Shown piece after piece: positions 1-10,190 of a stretch of 64,000 nucleotides of DNA. Under the pieces are notes generated by a model. That model was given only the letters and a program-made list of their open reading frames with translations, was not told the origin of the DNA and did not search any database. The DNA comes from Salinimonas lutimaris. Its GTDB lineage: Bacteria; Pseudomonadota; Gammaproteobacteria; Enterobacterales; Alteromonadaceae. The stretch lies in contig NZ_CP036536.1 of the NCBI RefSeq assembly GCF_005222225.1, positions 2,442,001-2,506,000 of the forward strand, written 5' to 3'. Numbering within the stretch: the first letter of the stretch is position 1; each line of letters begins with the position of its first letter. Both the position numbers and the translations under genes were made by a program.

Positions 1-670
1 CATTAAAACCGGGACCGGTGGTTGAGCCTGCGTAAACGACCGGCGTACCGGTATCATCCGGGATATTCGGCGCCTGAGCATAAGTGCCCTGCTGACTCAC
101 CGCGGCCAGTTCTTTAAAGTCAGCCGCCTGAGCATCATTTGCCAGTACCATCACTTGCGTTTCCACCCGTAGTGTCGGGTTCATGCTTTGCTCTGACAAA
201 CACGCGTTTAAGCTGGCCCCAGGCGTAACCGGCGCTGAGGAAAAAACATAATGCACTTCTATTGTATCTCCGGGGAGCAGGCTGTGTTCTTTCACCGGGC
301 AGACCTTGCCAGATACCGGACGTAATTGAGCATCACTGAGCTGGCCACTGTATAAAAATCCGGTGCCGTACCCCTTACCATCACCATTGCCTGCATAGCG
401 GGTAAACTCGCCTCCTTTATGCTCTGCGTTGGCGTGAAAATGGATATTACACAGATTCATTTTTGTGTGTGACGGTGCCATGCCAAAGTACTGAGGGTTA
501 TTCCCGTTGAACTGATTGATATCCCGGGGGGACTGTGGACCTGTAAAATGACTATGCTCTGCAAGCAACGCTCGCTGAGCATGAATTGTGTCGTCTGGAA
601 CCACGTTGGCCATCACTGGTAAATGACTGGATAAAGTGAGTAAAGCAACTGCGACTGGCAAGGTTTTCAT
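1..670 (-). CDS. Delta-class carbonic anhydrase, secreted (3' part beyond window)
   Basis: Open reading frame running off the left edge, translated by eye from an ATG at 670; 223 codons are present. The N-terminus looks like a signal peptide (MKTLPVAVALLTLSSHLPVMA), so the protein is probably periplasmic. Around residues 70-95 lies a Cys/His-rich block (NLCNIHFHANAEHKGGEF) followed by GNGDGKGYG, which I recognise as the signature of bacterial proteins named delta-class carbonic anhydrase; the closely spaced His residues would bind the catalytic zinc. The expected reaction is CO2 hydration. An AGAGG Shine-Dalgarno sits about 8 bases before the ATG. Family assignment is from memory of the motif, not from a search, and the C-terminus cannot be judged. 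Confidence 0.72.
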   Translation of the reverse strand, partial: MKTLPVAVALLTLSSHLPVMANVVPDDTIHAQRALLAEHSHFTGPQSPRDINQFNGNNPQYFGMAPSHTKMNLCNIHFHANAEHKGGEFTRYAGNGDGKGYGTGFLYSGQLSDAQLRPVSGKVCPVKEHSLLPGDTIEVHYVFSSAPVTPGASLNACLSEQSMNPTLRVETQVMVLANDAQAADFKELAAVSQQGTYAQAPNIPDDTGTPVVYAGSTTGPGFN

Positions 671-767
671 AAGGGTATTCCTCTTAATGGACAGACACAG
701 AATACCGGGCGCAACTTAAATTGACCTGAAAACAACATTAAAAACAGATTAACGCCTGCTGATAACA

Positions 768-796
768 AAAAAGCCCCTGATTTTCAGAGGCTTTTT
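768..796 (-). terminator. Rho-independent terminator of the topA-DUF2058 unit
   Basis: A near-perfect inverted repeat (AAAAAGCC-CTGA against TCAG-GGCTTTTT, with one mismatched base per arm) lies 20 bases past the stop of the DUF2058 gene. Read on the minus strand the hairpin is followed by a run of six T. Confidence 0.8.
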
Positions 797-816
797 AGAT
801 TCTAAGACCATCACTG

Positions 817-1365
817 TTACCAGGTCAGATCATCCGGAATTTCAAAATCAGCATACCAGTCATCTTCTTCGCTAGCAGCCTGATCCTCCGCTTTAGTATC
901 GGCGCGATAAATCACCGAGGCTTCATCACGCTGAGCGATTTTATCTGCCACCGGCGTAGGTACCAGATGATACTCCTCATCCAGTCTGACCACCGTCAGA
1001 CGACCCTGAGTGACCAGCTTACGTACCGCTTCGCTTACCGGCATCCGTTTGACCAGATTATTGTCGGTGAAGTTAAGCACGCCTTCGTCCTTGCCTTTCG
1101 ACTGACTGTTCAGGGTTATTAACTGGCGCACCTGAGCCGCAACGGAGCGTTCTTCACGCTCTTTTTGTTGCTGCTCATTTAGCTGCCGATCACGCGCTTT
1201 TTTCTCATCAAGTGCCTGCTGTGCAGCAACTTTATTCTCATCAACAACGTCTTGCTTATTTTTGTTTTTGAGCTTTTGTTTTTTTCGCTTTTCCTGACGC
1301 GCCTGGCGGGCAGAGGATTTATCTGCCAGCCCTGCTTTGAGTAGCTGGTCCTGAAGTGATGCCAC
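817..1365 (-). CDS. DUF2058 family protein (YaiL-like)
   Basis: A 182-residue cytoplasmic protein of unknown function, similar in layout to E. coli YaiL. The N-terminus (ASLQDQLLKAGLADKSSARQ) is the typical family opening, followed by a long, very basic Lys/Arg/Gln-rich helical stretch (about residues 20-85) and a C-terminal domain ending in an acidic tail (EEDDWYADFEIPDDLTW). The start is set at GTG 1365 because an AAGGAG lies 7 bases upstream and the family begins here; a longer frame to 1413 would run into topA. It follows the topA stop by 11 bases on the same strand, so it is probably cotranscribed with topA. The basic region hints at nucleic-acid binding, but that is inference. Confidence 0.85.
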   Translation of the reverse strand: MASLQDQLLKAGLADKSSARQARQEKRKKQKLKNKNKQDVVDENKVAAQQALDEKKARDRQLNEQQQKEREERSVAAQVRQLITLNSQSKGKDEGVLNFTDNNLVKRMPVSEAVRKLVTQGRLTVVRLDEEYHLVPTPVADKIAQRDEASVIYRADTKAEDQAASEEDDWYADFEIPDDLTW

Positions 1366-1376
1366 AGGATTACTCC

Positions 1377-4013
1377 TTATTTCGATTTCTTGCGGGTGTC
1401 TTTTTCCACCCATTTGCCATTTTCGTACCAGGCAGACCAGCCCGATGCCTTACCACTCTCGTTTTCAGACATCACATATTGCTGCTTGGTTTTACGACTA
1501 AAACGCACGATGGTCGGATTACCGTCTGGGTCCTGCTGCGGCGCATCAGCCAGATAGAAGAATTTTGGTGAAATTCTATCTCTGAACCGAGCCAGTTCTT
1601 CAACTTTAGGGGCCCGTGTTTCCCGGCTTTTAGGGAAGTTATGCGCGGCCAGGAAAATGCCTGAAGCACCGTCACGTAACATAAAGTGAGCATCAGACTT
1701 TTCACAGGGCAACTCAGGTAAATCGACCGGATCTTCTTTCGGAGGAGCAGCTTCACCGTTTCGCAACAGTTTACGGGTATTTTTACATTCGCTGTTTGTA
1801 CAGCCAAAGTATTTGCCAAAACGACCGTTTTTCAGCTCCATGTCGCTGCCACACTTATCACATTCGATAATCGGGCCATCATAGCCTTTGATTTTAAATG
1901 TGCCGGTTTCAACATAAGTGCCATCACAGGAAGGCGCATTGCCGCACACATGCAGCTTACGGGTTTCATCAACCAGGTAGCTGTCCATGGCTGTACCGCA
2001 CTTATCGCAGCGCCGTTTGGCACGTAATGCTTCGGTCTCCTGCTCTTCGTCAGCCACTTTTTCCACTTCATCACCAGGCACCAGATTAATCGTATTGGTG
2101 CAGCGCTCCTTCGGCGGTAAATTGTACCCCGAACAGCCCAGGAATACACCGGTACTGGCTGTGCGAACATTCATCTCACGTCCGCACTTATCACAGTTAA
2201 TACCCGCCGGTACGGCCTGATTCGGGCGCATTCCGCCTTCCTCGCTATCGGCTTCAGCCTTTAGCAATTTGGCATAAAAATCCTCATAGAACGCATTGAG
2301 CACTTGCTTCCAGTTTTTATCCCCTTCGGCAATATCATCCAGCTGCTGTTCCATGTTGGCAGTAAAATCGTAGCTCATCAGGTCAACAAAGTTTTCCAGT
2401 AAGCGATCGTTAACGATTTCACCCATTTTTTCTGCATAGAAGCGTTTGTTTTCCAACCGCACATAGCCACGATCCTGAATCGTAGAGATGATACTTGCGT
2501 ATGTTGACGGGCGTCCAATGCCACGCTTTTCCAGTTCTTTTACCAGTGATGCCTCGTTGAAACGGGCGACCGGCTTGGTGAAGTGCTGCTTGGGATCTAA
2601 ATCTTTCAGGTCAAGTTTATCGCCCTGTTTCACATCCGGTAACAACAGATCTTCTTCGCCTTTTTTGCGAATTTGCGGCTGCACCCGGGTCCAGCCATCA
2701 AAGCGCAGAACGCGGCCTTTTGCTGTCAGCTCGTAGTCATTTGCTGCCACCCGAATCGTGGTCGCATCGTATTTTGCCGGTGTCATCTGACAGGCAACAA
2801 ACTGACGCCAGACTAATTCATACAGACGCTGAGCATCTCGCTCCATATCACCCAGGCTGTCAGCTTTGATATTAACATTGGAAGGTCGAATGGCTTCGTG
2901 CGCTTCCTGCGCGCCTTCCTTACTGCCGTAACGATTGGGATTTTCCGGCAGGTATTTGCCACCAAAATTATCGCTGATGTAATCACGACAGCTATCCAGT
3001 GCTTCCTTACTAAGATTGGTTGAGTCAGTACGCATATACGTAATATGCCCGGCTTCGTATAATCGCTGTGCCATCATCATGGTTTTCTTAACGCCAAACC
3101 CCAGACGTGTACTGGCTGCCTGCTGCAGTGTTGACGTAATAAACGGCGCAGATGGACGACTTTGCGTGGGTTTTGACTCGCGGCTTTGTACCAGATATTG
3201 CGCGTCTTTCAGATCACTTACCGCTTTGTCGGCCTGCGTCTTATTAACCGGCTTAAAGGCTTTTTCCTGATACTTGCTGACCAGCATACGCAAAGCAGCT
3301 TTATCCTGCGATGTCAGATCGGCATGAATGTCCCAGAATTCTTCCGGGACAAACGCTTTAATTTCGCGCTCACGTTCGACCACCAGACGCACAGCCACAG
3401 ACTGTACCCGGCCGGCAGATAAGCCACGGGCAACCTTTTTCCACAACAGCGGCGATACCATAAAGCCAACAACCCGGTCCAGAAAACGACGGGCCTGCTG
3501 CGCATTTACCCGGTCAACATTGACCTCACCTGGCTTGGAAAAGGCTTCCTGAATCGCATTTTTGGTGATTTCGTTAAACACCACGCGCTGATAGTCGGCC
3601 TTTTTATTCCCCAGCAGCTCTCGCAAATGCCAGGCAATCGCTTCCCCCTCCCTATCCAAATCCGTTGCCAGATAGACAGTGTCAGCATCTTTGGCCAGCT
3701 TTTTCAGCTCATTAACGACCTTTTCCTTGCCTTGCAGCACCTGATAGTGGGCCTGCCAGTCATTTTCAGGATCCACACCCATACGATCAACCAGCTTGCG
3801 ATATTCATATTTTCGCAAGTACTCAGAACGCTCTTCTTCAGATAACGTTTTCAGCTCTTTTGCTGGTTTTTTCGGCTCGACATTCCCCAGCGCTTTGGTT
3901 GGAAGATCACGAACATGGCCAACAGAAGATTTAACGATAAAATTTTTACCGAGATATTTATTTATCGTTTTTGCTTTGGCCGGAGACTCGACGATGACCA
4001 GTGATTTTGCCAT
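1377..4013 (-). CDS. topA: DNA topoisomerase I (type IA)
   Basis: Relaxes negatively supercoiled DNA by cutting one strand through a 5'-phosphotyrosine. The 878-residue protein has the usual order: N-terminal Toprim domain (VIVESPAKA; acidic triad D118, D120, E122 in DLDREGE), the topoisomerase IA core with active-site Tyr326 in [11 protein letters not shown], and a C-terminal zinc-ribbon region from about residue 650. That region has three four-Cys motifs ([24 protein letters not shown]) and then a Cys-poor ribbon-like domain near [11 protein letters not shown]. Length is close to the 865 residues of the E. coli enzyme. It is probably the first gene of a topA-DUF2058 unit. Shine-Dalgarno is weak (AGG 12 bases upstream), but the start matches the family exactly. 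Confidence 0.98.
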   Translation of the reverse strand: MAKSLVIVESPAKAKTINKYLGKNFIVKSSVGHVRDLPTKALGNVEPKKPAKELKTLSEEERSEYLRKYEYRKLVDRMGVDPENDWQAHYQVLQGKEKVVNELKKLAKDADTVYLATDLDREGEAIAWHLRELLGNKKADYQRVVFNEITKNAIQEAFSKPGEVNVDRVNAQQARRFLDRVVGFMVSPLLWKKVARGLSAGRVQSVAVRLVVEREREIKAFVPEEFWDIHADLTSQDKAALRMLVSKYQEKAFKPVNKTQADKAVSDLKDAQYLVQSRESKPTQSRPSAPFITSTLQQAASTRLGFGVKKTMMMAQRLYEAGHITYMRTDSTNLSKEALDSCRDYISDNFGGKYLPENPNRYGSKEGAQEAHEAIRPSNVNIKADSLGDMERDAQRLYELVWRQFVACQMTPAKYDATTIRVAANDYELTAKGRVLRFDGWTRVQPQIRKKGEEDLLLPDVKQGDKLDLKDLDPKQHFTKPVARFNEASLVKELEKRGIGRPSTYASIISTIQDRGYVRLENKRFYAEKMGEIVNDRLLENFVDLMSYDFTANMEQQLDDIAEGDKNWKQVLNAFYEDFYAKLLKAEADSEEGGMRPNQAVPAGINCDKCGREMNVRTASTGVFLGCSGYNLPPKERCTNTINLVPGDEVEKVADEEQETEALRAKRRCDKCGTAMDSYLVDETRKLHVCGNAPSCDGTYVETGTFKIKGYDGPIIECDKCGSDMELKNGRFGKYFGCTNSECKNTRKLLRNGEAAPPKEDPVDLPELPCEKSDAHFMLRDGASGIFLAAHNFPKSRETRAPKVEELARFRDRISPKFFYLADAPQQDPDGNPTIVRFSRKTKQQYVMSENESGKASGWSAWYENGKWVEKDTRKKSK

Positions 4014-4037
4014 AAATTAGAAATAAACCTGTTTTAA

Positions 4038-4066
4038 ATTATAGACTTACTACGCCTACATTTAGA
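4038..4066 (-). promoter_or_regulatory. Candidate topA promoter
   Basis: On the minus strand a perfect TATAAT (4038-4043) lies 24 bases upstream of the topA start codon. The -35 region 17 bases further up is poor (TCTAAA). Judged only by eye. Confidence 0.4.
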
Positions 4067-4213
4067 ATTTTCAGCCCCGTGACCAAGTCATACGGAGCCA
4101 ATGCTTTTTTAACATATATCTACAAAGTGAATGGAAAACAAGATCTTCTTAATAGTTATTCTGACAAGCGCTTCATTCCCCACCAAAAACTGTTCACTTT
4201 ATAGCCGGCACGA

Positions 4214-4241
4214 TTGGCAAGGCAATGAAAAGCCGTATAAT
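4214..4241 (+). promoter_or_regulatory. Candidate astB promoter
   Basis: TTGGCA (4214-4219) and a perfect TATAAT (4236-4241) with a 16-base spacer, about 130 bases upstream of astB. The 358-base gap between topA and astB holds no supported gene. The long leader leaves room for a regulator site, but none is recognised. Confidence 0.5.
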
Positions 4242-4371
4242 GCCAGCCATTCAGCCGTGTCTTTACTGCAAATTATGCTATACCAACTAGCATGATGAAT
4301 ACACCTTCGCATAAAAAGACCGCCTTTATATAGTGACAGTTTTATGTCATTCAACATTAATTGAGGGACGC

Positions 4372-5712
4372 ATGAAGCATTTTGAAGTGAATTTTGATGG
4401 TCTGGTTGGCCCGACGCATAATTACGCCGGGCTGTCATTTGGCAATGTGGCATCACAAAGCAACGCTAATGCTGTGAGCAGCCCTCGCCAGGCAGCCAAA
4501 CAAGGCCTGGCCAAAGCTAAGGCACTGGCTGACATGGGCATGGTACAGGGCGTGCTGGCCCCGCAGGAGCGCCCGGATATCAATACACTTCGCCGCCTCG
4601 GTTTTACCGGCTCAGATGCCACCGTGCTTGAAAATGCCGCCAAACAGGCGCCCAAGGTTTTTCTGGCATGCTGCTCAGCTTCAAGTATGTGGACAGCCAA
4701 CGCAGCAACTGTCTCGCCAAGTGCAGATACTGCTGACGGTAAAGTACATTTTACCCCGGCAAATCTGACCAATAAATTCCATCGCTCACTGGAGCCGGAA
4801 GTTACCGGCCGCATACTGCGCGGTACATTTGCAAACGAAAAATATTTTGCTCACCACACGCATTTACCGGACAACGAACACTTTGGTGACGAAGGGGCGG
4901 CAAATCATACCCGGTTATGCAGCCAGTACGGCCATGCAGGCGTAGAACTGTTTGTGTACGGACGCTATGCTTTTGATAGCAGCAAGCCCGCACCACAGCG
5001 TTATCCAGCGCGCCAGACCCTTGAGGCATCTCAGGCCATTGCGCGACTCCACGGCTTAGAAGACGAGTCAGTGGTGTATATCCAGCAAAACCCTGATGTT
5101 ATCGACCAGGGTGTATTTCACAATGATGTCATTGCAGTGGGAAATCAGAATGTGCTGTTCTACCACGAGCAGGCGTTTCACAATGCCAGTACTGCACTTA
5201 ATGAAGTAAAACAGAAGTTTGGCGATAATCCGCTCCATTTTATTGAAGTGCCGACATCGCAGGTGTCAGTGCTTGATGCAGTGAAAACCTATCTGTTCAA
5301 CACCCAGATTATTACGTTACCGGACAACACCATGGCGATTATTGCGCCGTCTGAGTGTCAGGAGAATGAAGCGGTCAGTCGCTATCTTGAAGAACTGGTG
5401 ACCATGAACACCCCCATCAAGCAAGTGAAGTTCTTTGATGTTAAGCAAAGTATGCGAAATGGTGGTGGGCCAGCTTGCCTGCGATTACGCGTGGCGTTGA
5501 ACGACGCAGAACTGGATGCTGTAAACCAGAACACGTTACTGAACGACACCCAGTTTGAGCGCCTGAATGCCTGGGTGGATAAGCACTACCGTGATCAGTT
5601 AAGTGAGGATGATTTGCGCGATCCACAATTACTGATTGAGTCACGTACTGCTCTGGACGAATTGACTCAGTTATTAAAACTGGGCTCAGTGTACCCCTTC
5701 CAGCAGGCCTGA
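4372..5712 (+). CDS. astB: N-succinylarginine dihydrolase
   Basis: Second enzyme of the arginine succinyltransferase (AST) pathway: it converts N2-succinylarginine to N2-succinylornithine with release of 2 NH3 and CO2. The 446-residue length matches the E. coli enzyme (447). The N-terminus ([21 protein letters not shown]) is diagnostic, and the catalytic residues of the amidinotransferase fold are visible: E174 in GDEGAAN, H250 in VFHND and C369 in [10 protein letters not shown]. The start is ATG 4372, with GAGGG 6 bases upstream; an in-frame ATG at 4333 has no Shine-Dalgarno and precedes the conserved start. No other ast genes are adjacent, so the pathway is split in this genome. Confidence 0.97.
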   Translation: MKHFEVNFDGLVGPTHNYAGLSFGNVASQSNANAVSSPRQAAKQGLAKAKALADMGMVQGVLAPQERPDINTLRRLGFTGSDATVLENAAKQAPKVFLACCSASSMWTANAATVSPSADTADGKVHFTPANLTNKFHRSLEPEVTGRILRGTFANEKYFAHHTHLPDNEHFGDEGAANHTRLCSQYGHAGVELFVYGRYAFDSSKPAPQRYPARQTLEASQAIARLHGLEDESVVYIQQNPDVIDQGVFHNDVIAVGNQNVLFYHEQAFHNASTALNEVKQKFGDNPLHFIEVPTSQVSVLDAVKTYLFNTQIITLPDNTMAIIAPSECQENEAVSRYLEELVTMNTPIKQVKFFDVKQSMRNGGGPACLRLRVALNDAELDAVNQNTLLNDTQFERLNAWVDKHYRDQLSEDDLRDPQLLIESRTALDELTQLLKLGSVYPFQQA

Positions 5713-5759
5713 TAGCACAAAGCTATGTTCAATAGGCCAGATGGGCCGGGCAAGTAATA

Positions 5760-5884
5760 AACAAGGGCACTTCACACAGGTGCCCTTTTTTGTGCCTGTT
5801 AATTTCTTAAGTTCAACCGCGGCATCAGGTATGAGTGTGGGTGTCCATCCGGTTAATTGTCAAAGTCATTCGAAAGTAATCCAC
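5760..5884 (+). repeat. Diverged direct repeat, copy 1
   Basis: About 125 bp sharing, in the same order as copy 2 (6012-6135), the blocks AACAAGGGCA, CCCTTTTT, TTGAACCGCGG or its variant, GTGTGGGTGTCCATC, GGTT and AAGTCATTCGA. The offset is 250-252 bases. A GGACAGGCAC, an inverted relative of the TGTCC motif, follows at 5893 and again at 5971. The whole 5713-6495 gap has no supported gene; its small open frames are repeat-encoded. Confidence 0.7.
5763..5791 (+). terminator. Rho-independent terminator of astB
   Basis: AAGGGCAC and GTGCCCTT form a perfect 8-bp stem with a 9-base loop, followed by T6, 50 bases past the astB stop. It forms the left end of a repeat copy whose sister at 6012 has a decayed stem. 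Confidence 0.85.
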
Positions 5885-6011
5885 GATAATCTGGACAGGC
5901 ACATTTATAACGTTCCAGGAATCTGGGCGATCTCATTCTGGATACCTGATTACTGGACTACCTGATTACTGGACAGGCACTTTTTTGCGTCTATCTATCC
6001 GTGCGTGTGAT

Positions 6012-6135
6012 AACAAGGGCATCCCAGACAAGCACCCTTTTTATTTCATACCAGTTAATGCTGTAGGTTGAACCGCGGTGACGTGTGTGGGTGTCCATCT
6101 GGTTGATTTGTAGAAGTCATTCGACGGTCACGCAA
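6012..6135 (+). repeat. Diverged direct repeat, copy 2
   Basis: Second copy of the element at 5760-5884, clearly recognisable but with many substitutions. It carries the exact 13-mer GTGTGGGTGTCCA (6085-6097), also found at 5835-5847. Its left-end hairpin is degraded, so only copy 1 can act as a strong terminator. Confidence 0.68.
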
Positions 6136-6267
6136 GACAATCTCTATGCGATAGCCTGTGGGATATTCTGGGGTATTCAGGACGAGCACTTTTTCGGCGA
6201 CGGTCTATCCGCGCATTATTGCTTTAGTGCTTATTATTCGTGTAGCCGAGATAGCGATAATATATAT

Positions 6268-6340
6268 GGGTGTCCAGAAAATCACCTTCCGTTTATTACT
6301 TTTTGAAGTCATCATGTAAAAATGTGAACAGGCACTTTTG
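6268..6340 (+). repeat. Partial third repeat copy
   Basis: GGGTGTCCA (6268), GAAGTCAT (6305) and GAACAGGCAC (6325) occur in the same order as in the copy at 5760, with a 57-base span between first and last element against 54 in copy 1. Similarity elsewhere is low. Confidence 0.45.
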
Positions 6341-6449
6341 GCTGGTTTTGAGTGGGTGTTTATTAGCATATTTTTTCTTTTGAACTTGCTTTTCGCGCGC
6401 ATCAATCAGCCGAAGTAAATCGTATTAGCGAATATTTATATTCAAAAGC

Positions 6450-6476
6450 AAAAAACCAGCCCGGAGGCTGGTTTTC
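6450..6476 (-). terminator. Rho-independent terminator of the Ig-like lipoprotein gene
   Basis: AAAACCAGCC and GGCTGGTTTT form a perfect 10-bp stem with a 4-base loop. On the minus strand it ends in six T, 20 bases past the stop of the lipoprotein gene. Confidence 0.88.
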
Positions 6477-6495
6477 TAAGAGTACTGCGTGTTAT

Positions 6496-8712
6496 TTAAT
6501 TTACAACAGCACAATTGGTATTGCCGGTTCCAAACGGACTGGCAGGTGGAGTTACAGACTCGGTAGTAATATCCGTGGATAGAACAGGCAATGTAAAGCG
6601 AGTAAATGTACTTGCCTCACTGCCTGTAGAGCGTGTAAATACAGATAGTTCAACGTCCGTGAAAATTGCATACTCTTTAGGATATCGAAGTTCAATAATG
6701 GCTTGCCCGTTGGCATCTGTGACATCATCATCTTTAAAAGTCACTGCCCCTACAATGCCTGGTGTTAGCAGATTATCGCCGTTATCATCTTCCAAAGGCT
6801 GCAGGATTCCATCTGCGTTCTGGTCTTCGTTGAAACAGTAACGAGTAAATACAGGGAACCAGATGGAGTCTTCATCGTTCCAGTTCCAGAACCCCTGACG
6901 GTATTCACCGTTATCGGCACGCTTGACGGGTGTGGCTGAGACGGTCAACTGCTCATTCTCAATTGGTCTGCCCGCAGAGTCAGTCACAAATACAGTAAAT
7001 TCTTTCAGATAGGTTGAGTTATCAGCTTCCTGAAGAACGCTGCCAGAGCCAACAGAGATATCAAAAGCACGATTACCGACCGTCAGTGAAACACTGTTAA
7101 ACACAGATGTGTTATCAACGTAGCGGGCTACAACAGATACCGCATCTTCACTTGACACTGCTCCAGAGGTAAAAACGGTGGAAGCGACACCGTTGGAATC
7201 AGTTGTGGCCTGCGAAGGTGAAATGGAGCCTGTGCTGGTATCGTCCACAGTAAAACTAATTACTGCATTTTTAACCAGATTCCCCTCATCATCACGCACG
7301 ATGGCATTAATGGTGCTGGTTTGTCCATCTGGCCCAATAATATCCGGTGTAGCATCAACTTCAATTGCAGCAGGTACCGTTGCAATAAATTCTATCTGAG
7401 CCCGGGCGCTAACCTGCTCATTGTCGTCGTCAATACCTGTTGCGGTAATTGCAGATATACCTGCATTATCTGAGCTGATAGTAAATGTCGCTTGCCCCTG
7501 AGCATCAGTAACCGCACTTTCCTGTCCAGCCGCTATTTCACCACGTGAAGCCGTAAATGTAACCTGCCCGCCAGCGTAAGGATTGCCACCTTTCTCCCAA
7601 GTAATCGTAATTTCCTGATTTTGTTTTAACTCAACATCAGTATCCGGAATACCCGAAAATGTAAAGTTATCTTCCTGCACATTGATAGTAAATAAGGTCT
7701 GTGCATTTAATGAAGTGGCTGTAATTGTCGCCTCGCCAGGTGTAGTGCTTGTGTAGACTACTGACGCTTGCCCGTCACTGCCGGTAACAACAGAATTTTG
7801 GGCTAATCTGCCTGCATCAGCTTCAAGAACAATAGTCTGATTGGCAATAGCAACACCGTCGGAGTCCTGGACACGAAGAGTCAACTCAACATCATCGTCC
7901 AGAATCACTGACTGGGCACCATTGATGGTGACTTCTGTCCCACTTATGTCAACATCAAGTGTTTGAGTTAGCTCCCCAACCCGGGCTGTCACCTGTACGG
8001 TTCGATTTTCTGAATTGTTTCGGGTAGAAACGGTTGCCAAAGCCCGTCCACTGGCATCTGTTTGTGCCTGATCAACCTGAATCTCTACCCCTGAATCTGC
8101 TGGCGCTGAGAAAGAAACAGACTGGCCTTCCATTAATACGCTTTGTGCATTTTTTACCAGTGCGATTAACTGAGCACTATCTGAGCCGCTGGACGGCAAC
8201 TGGACTTTGTCGGTGAAAAGATTCAGGCTTGCAGGTTGCTCGCTTTCCTGAGTTGTACCTGAAGAAGAAAACGTGGTAGTCCCTACTTCGCCATTGGCGG
8301 TCGTTGCCGTCAGCTGACCGTCACCTGAAGCACTTCCCACGGTTAGTCCAATACTGGCTTCACCATTTTCGTTGGTGCTGGCGGTGCCGGTATCGTTGGA
8401 AAAATTAGCCAGTTCGTCATTTGATAGCGTAAACGTAATTAATGTGTCGGCCTTTGGATTGCCGTTCTGGTCGAGCACCTGAACAATCGCCGTAAGCGAA
8501 TTGCCCTGTGTAAGATTTTTGTCTGACTCCGCGTTGCTATTTTGCAGAGCTACACTGACCGTATATTGTGTGGTCTCAGACTGTTCGGTTCCCGTTTCAG
8601 TGGTGGTTCCTGTTGAACTGGTGCCGTCGCGTTCAATCGAACCGCCGCCCCCACATGCTGATAGCGTCCCTAATGTGGCTATGAATAAGAGCGACTTGGT
8701 AAATGTTCGCAT
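6496..8712 (-). CDS. Multi-domain Ig-like (Big_1/invasin-type) lipoprotein
   Basis: A 738-residue surface lipoprotein. The N-terminus is a type II signal peptide with lipobox LSAC (Cys20) followed by GGGGS, and a Ser/Thr-rich linker to about residue 50. From there run about six Ig-like modules of roughly 90-100 residues. Several show the bacterial Ig-like group 1 pattern (VTDxxGNPxxxxxVTF ... TDxxGxAxxxxTS), for example near VQDSDGVAIANQTIVLEAD, VRDDEGNLVKNAVISFTVD and VTDSAGRPIENEQLTVSA. A Cys pair (YCFNED and NTNCAVV) occurs in the last module. It probably acts as an adhesin or surface stalk. AGGAAG lies 6 bases before the ATG. It is divergent from the symporter gene and ends in a good terminator. 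The ligand is unknown. Confidence 0.85.
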   Translation of the reverse strand: MRTFTKSLLFIATLGTLSACGGGGSIERDGTSSTGTTTETGTEQSETTQYTVSVALQNSNAESDKNLTQGNSLTAIVQVLDQNGNPKADTLITFTLSNDELANFSNDTGTASTNENGEASIGLTVGSASGDGQLTATTANGEVGTTTFSSSGTTQESEQPASLNLFTDKVQLPSSGSDSAQLIALVKNAQSVLMEGQSVSFSAPADSGVEIQVDQAQTDASGRALATVSTRNNSENRTVQVTARVGELTQTLDVDISGTEVTINGAQSVILDDDVELTLRVQDSDGVAIANQTIVLEADAGRLAQNSVVTGSDGQASVVYTSTTPGEATITATSLNAQTLFTINVQEDNFTFSGIPDTDVELKQNQEITITWEKGGNPYAGGQVTFTASRGEIAAGQESAVTDAQGQATFTISSDNAGISAITATGIDDDNEQVSARAQIEFIATVPAAIEVDATPDIIGPDGQTSTINAIVRDDEGNLVKNAVISFTVDDTSTGSISPSQATTDSNGVASTVFTSGAVSSEDAVSVVARYVDNTSVFNSVSLTVGNRAFDISVGSGSVLQEADNSTYLKEFTVFVTDSAGRPIENEQLTVSATPVKRADNGEYRQGFWNWNDEDSIWFPVFTRYCFNEDQNADGILQPLEDDNGDNLLTPGIVGAVTFKDDDVTDANGQAIIELRYPKEYAIFTDVELSVFTRSTGSEASTFTRFTLPVLSTDITTESVTPPASPFGTGNTNCAVVN

Positions 8713-8834
8713 ATTCGTCTTCCTGAACCTCTGTTTATCGTATTTGTTACGTTTTTATTGTTTAAATCCCAGTGGAATCTGGCACACTACTGCGCGAATT
8801 CAAAAATAAGAACAGAAGTTGCAAGGGAACATTC

Positions 8835-10181
8835 ATGTCTCAAAACACGCATAAGTTTAGTCTTACCACCAGAATCTTTATCGGCATGCTCGCCGGAATC
8901 ATTATCGGTGTTTTGCTTCAATTGGTTTTTGATGATAGCGGAGATCTCCGTTTCACGATATTTGGTTCTACGTTTTCCACGTATAGCATTCTGGTAGAAG
9001 GTATATTTTCCACTTTAGGCCAAATATTTATCGCCAGTCTTAAGATGCTGGTTGTACCTCTGGTATTCGTTTCTCTGGTGTGTGGCGTATCCAGCCTAAC
9101 CGACCCCAGCAAACTCGGTCGGCTTGGAGTTAAATCCATTGGCTTGTATATTTTCACAACTGCCATCGCAATATCACTGGCAATTGGTATGGGTTTGCTT
9201 GTACAGCCTGGTGCTGGCGTTCCAATGACCTCAGACGCCTCATTTGTGGCTAAGGAAGCTCCCTCGCTGTCTCAGGTCTTCATCAATATGTTCCCGACTA
9301 ATCCCATCAACGCAATGGCTGAAGGCAAGATGCTGCAAATTATTATCTTTGCAGTGCTATTCGGTGTATCAATGGCCATGTGTGGTGATGCCGGTCAACG
9401 CGTCGCCAGCTTCTTTGAAGACTTAAATAGTGTGATCATGAAACTGGTTACCATTATCATGAATCTGGCGCCATATGGTGTGTTCGTATTAATGGCCAAG
9501 CTGTTCAGCACGATTGGACCGGATATGCTGGGAAGTCTGGCGAAGTACTTCTTTTTGGTACTGTTTGTACTGATACTGCATGGTCTGGTGACTTATTCCC
9601 TGTTACTAAAAGGGTTAACTGGCTTAAGCCCAAAGATGATGTTTATCAAAATGCGTGATGCTATCCAGTTTGCGTTTACTACCTCCAGTTCCAGTGCTAC
9701 GTTGCCAGTAACCATGGAAACCGCGCAGAATAAGCTGGGCATTGGCAAATCTGTATCTTCATTTACGCTGCCGCTGGGTTCAACCATCAACATGGATGGT
9801 ACGGCGATAATGCAGGGTGTGGCTACGGTCTTCATCGCGCAGGTGTATGGTGTTGATCTGAGTGTATCTGACTACATGATGGTGGTATTAACTGCCACCC
9901 TCGCGTCAGTCGGAACTGCTGGCGTTCCCGGAGTGGGCCTGATTATGCTGGCGATGGTTCTGCAACAGGTTAACCTGCCTATTGATGGTATTGCTCTTAT
10001 TATTGGTGTTGACCGACTGCTTGATATGACCCGTACCGCAGTCAACATAACCGGTGACTGTACTGTGGCTTGTATTATTGCAAAAAGCGAAAAAGAGCTT
10101 GATGAAACTTGCTACAACGACATAGACGCCGGTAAGAAAGAAGAAGAACTTAACCTGGACACAGCGAGTAAAAACGCCTGA
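8835..10181 (+). CDS. Dicarboxylate/amino acid:cation symporter (DAACS, GltP-like)
   Basis: A 448-residue inner-membrane secondary transporter of the glutamate/aspartate carrier fold, with eight transmembrane segments and two re-entrant hairpins. Visible landmarks are the serine-rich hairpin 1 (TTSSSSATLPVTME), NMDGTAIMQG, hairpin 2 (GVPGVGLIMLAMVL) and the substrate-binding helix DRLLDMTRTAVNITGD. The DMTRT arginine position is the one that recognises the acidic side chain in glutamate/aspartate carriers, and differs from the C4-dicarboxylate DctA sequence, so an acidic amino acid is the likelier substrate. The start is ATG 8835 with an AAGGGA upstream; an in-frame ATG at 8772 precedes the conserved region. 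A terminator follows directly, so the gene is probably transcribed alone. Confidence 0.93.
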   Translation: MSQNTHKFSLTTRIFIGMLAGIIIGVLLQLVFDDSGDLRFTIFGSTFSTYSILVEGIFSTLGQIFIASLKMLVVPLVFVSLVCGVSSLTDPSKLGRLGVKSIGLYIFTTAIAISLAIGMGLLVQPGAGVPMTSDASFVAKEAPSLSQVFINMFPTNPINAMAEGKMLQIIIFAVLFGVSMAMCGDAGQRVASFFEDLNSVIMKLVTIIMNLAPYGVFVLMAKLFSTIGPDMLGSLAKYFFLVLFVLILHGLVTYSLLLKGLTGLSPKMMFIKMRDAIQFAFTTSSSSATLPVTMETAQNKLGIGKSVSSFTLPLGSTINMDGTAIMQGVATVFIAQVYGVDLSVSDYMMVVLTATLASVGTAGVPGVGLIMLAMVLQQVNLPIDGIALIIGVDRLLDMTRTAVNITGDCTVACIIAKSEKELDETCYNDIDAGKKEEELNLDTASKNA

Positions 10182-10190
10182 CCTGGTTTG

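Noticed and set aside
5741..6405. Three small open frames of 66-74 codons
   Set aside because: They are encoded by the diverged repeats (the shared GVHP- or WVSI-like peptides come from the GGGTGTCC motif) and lack ribosome sites.
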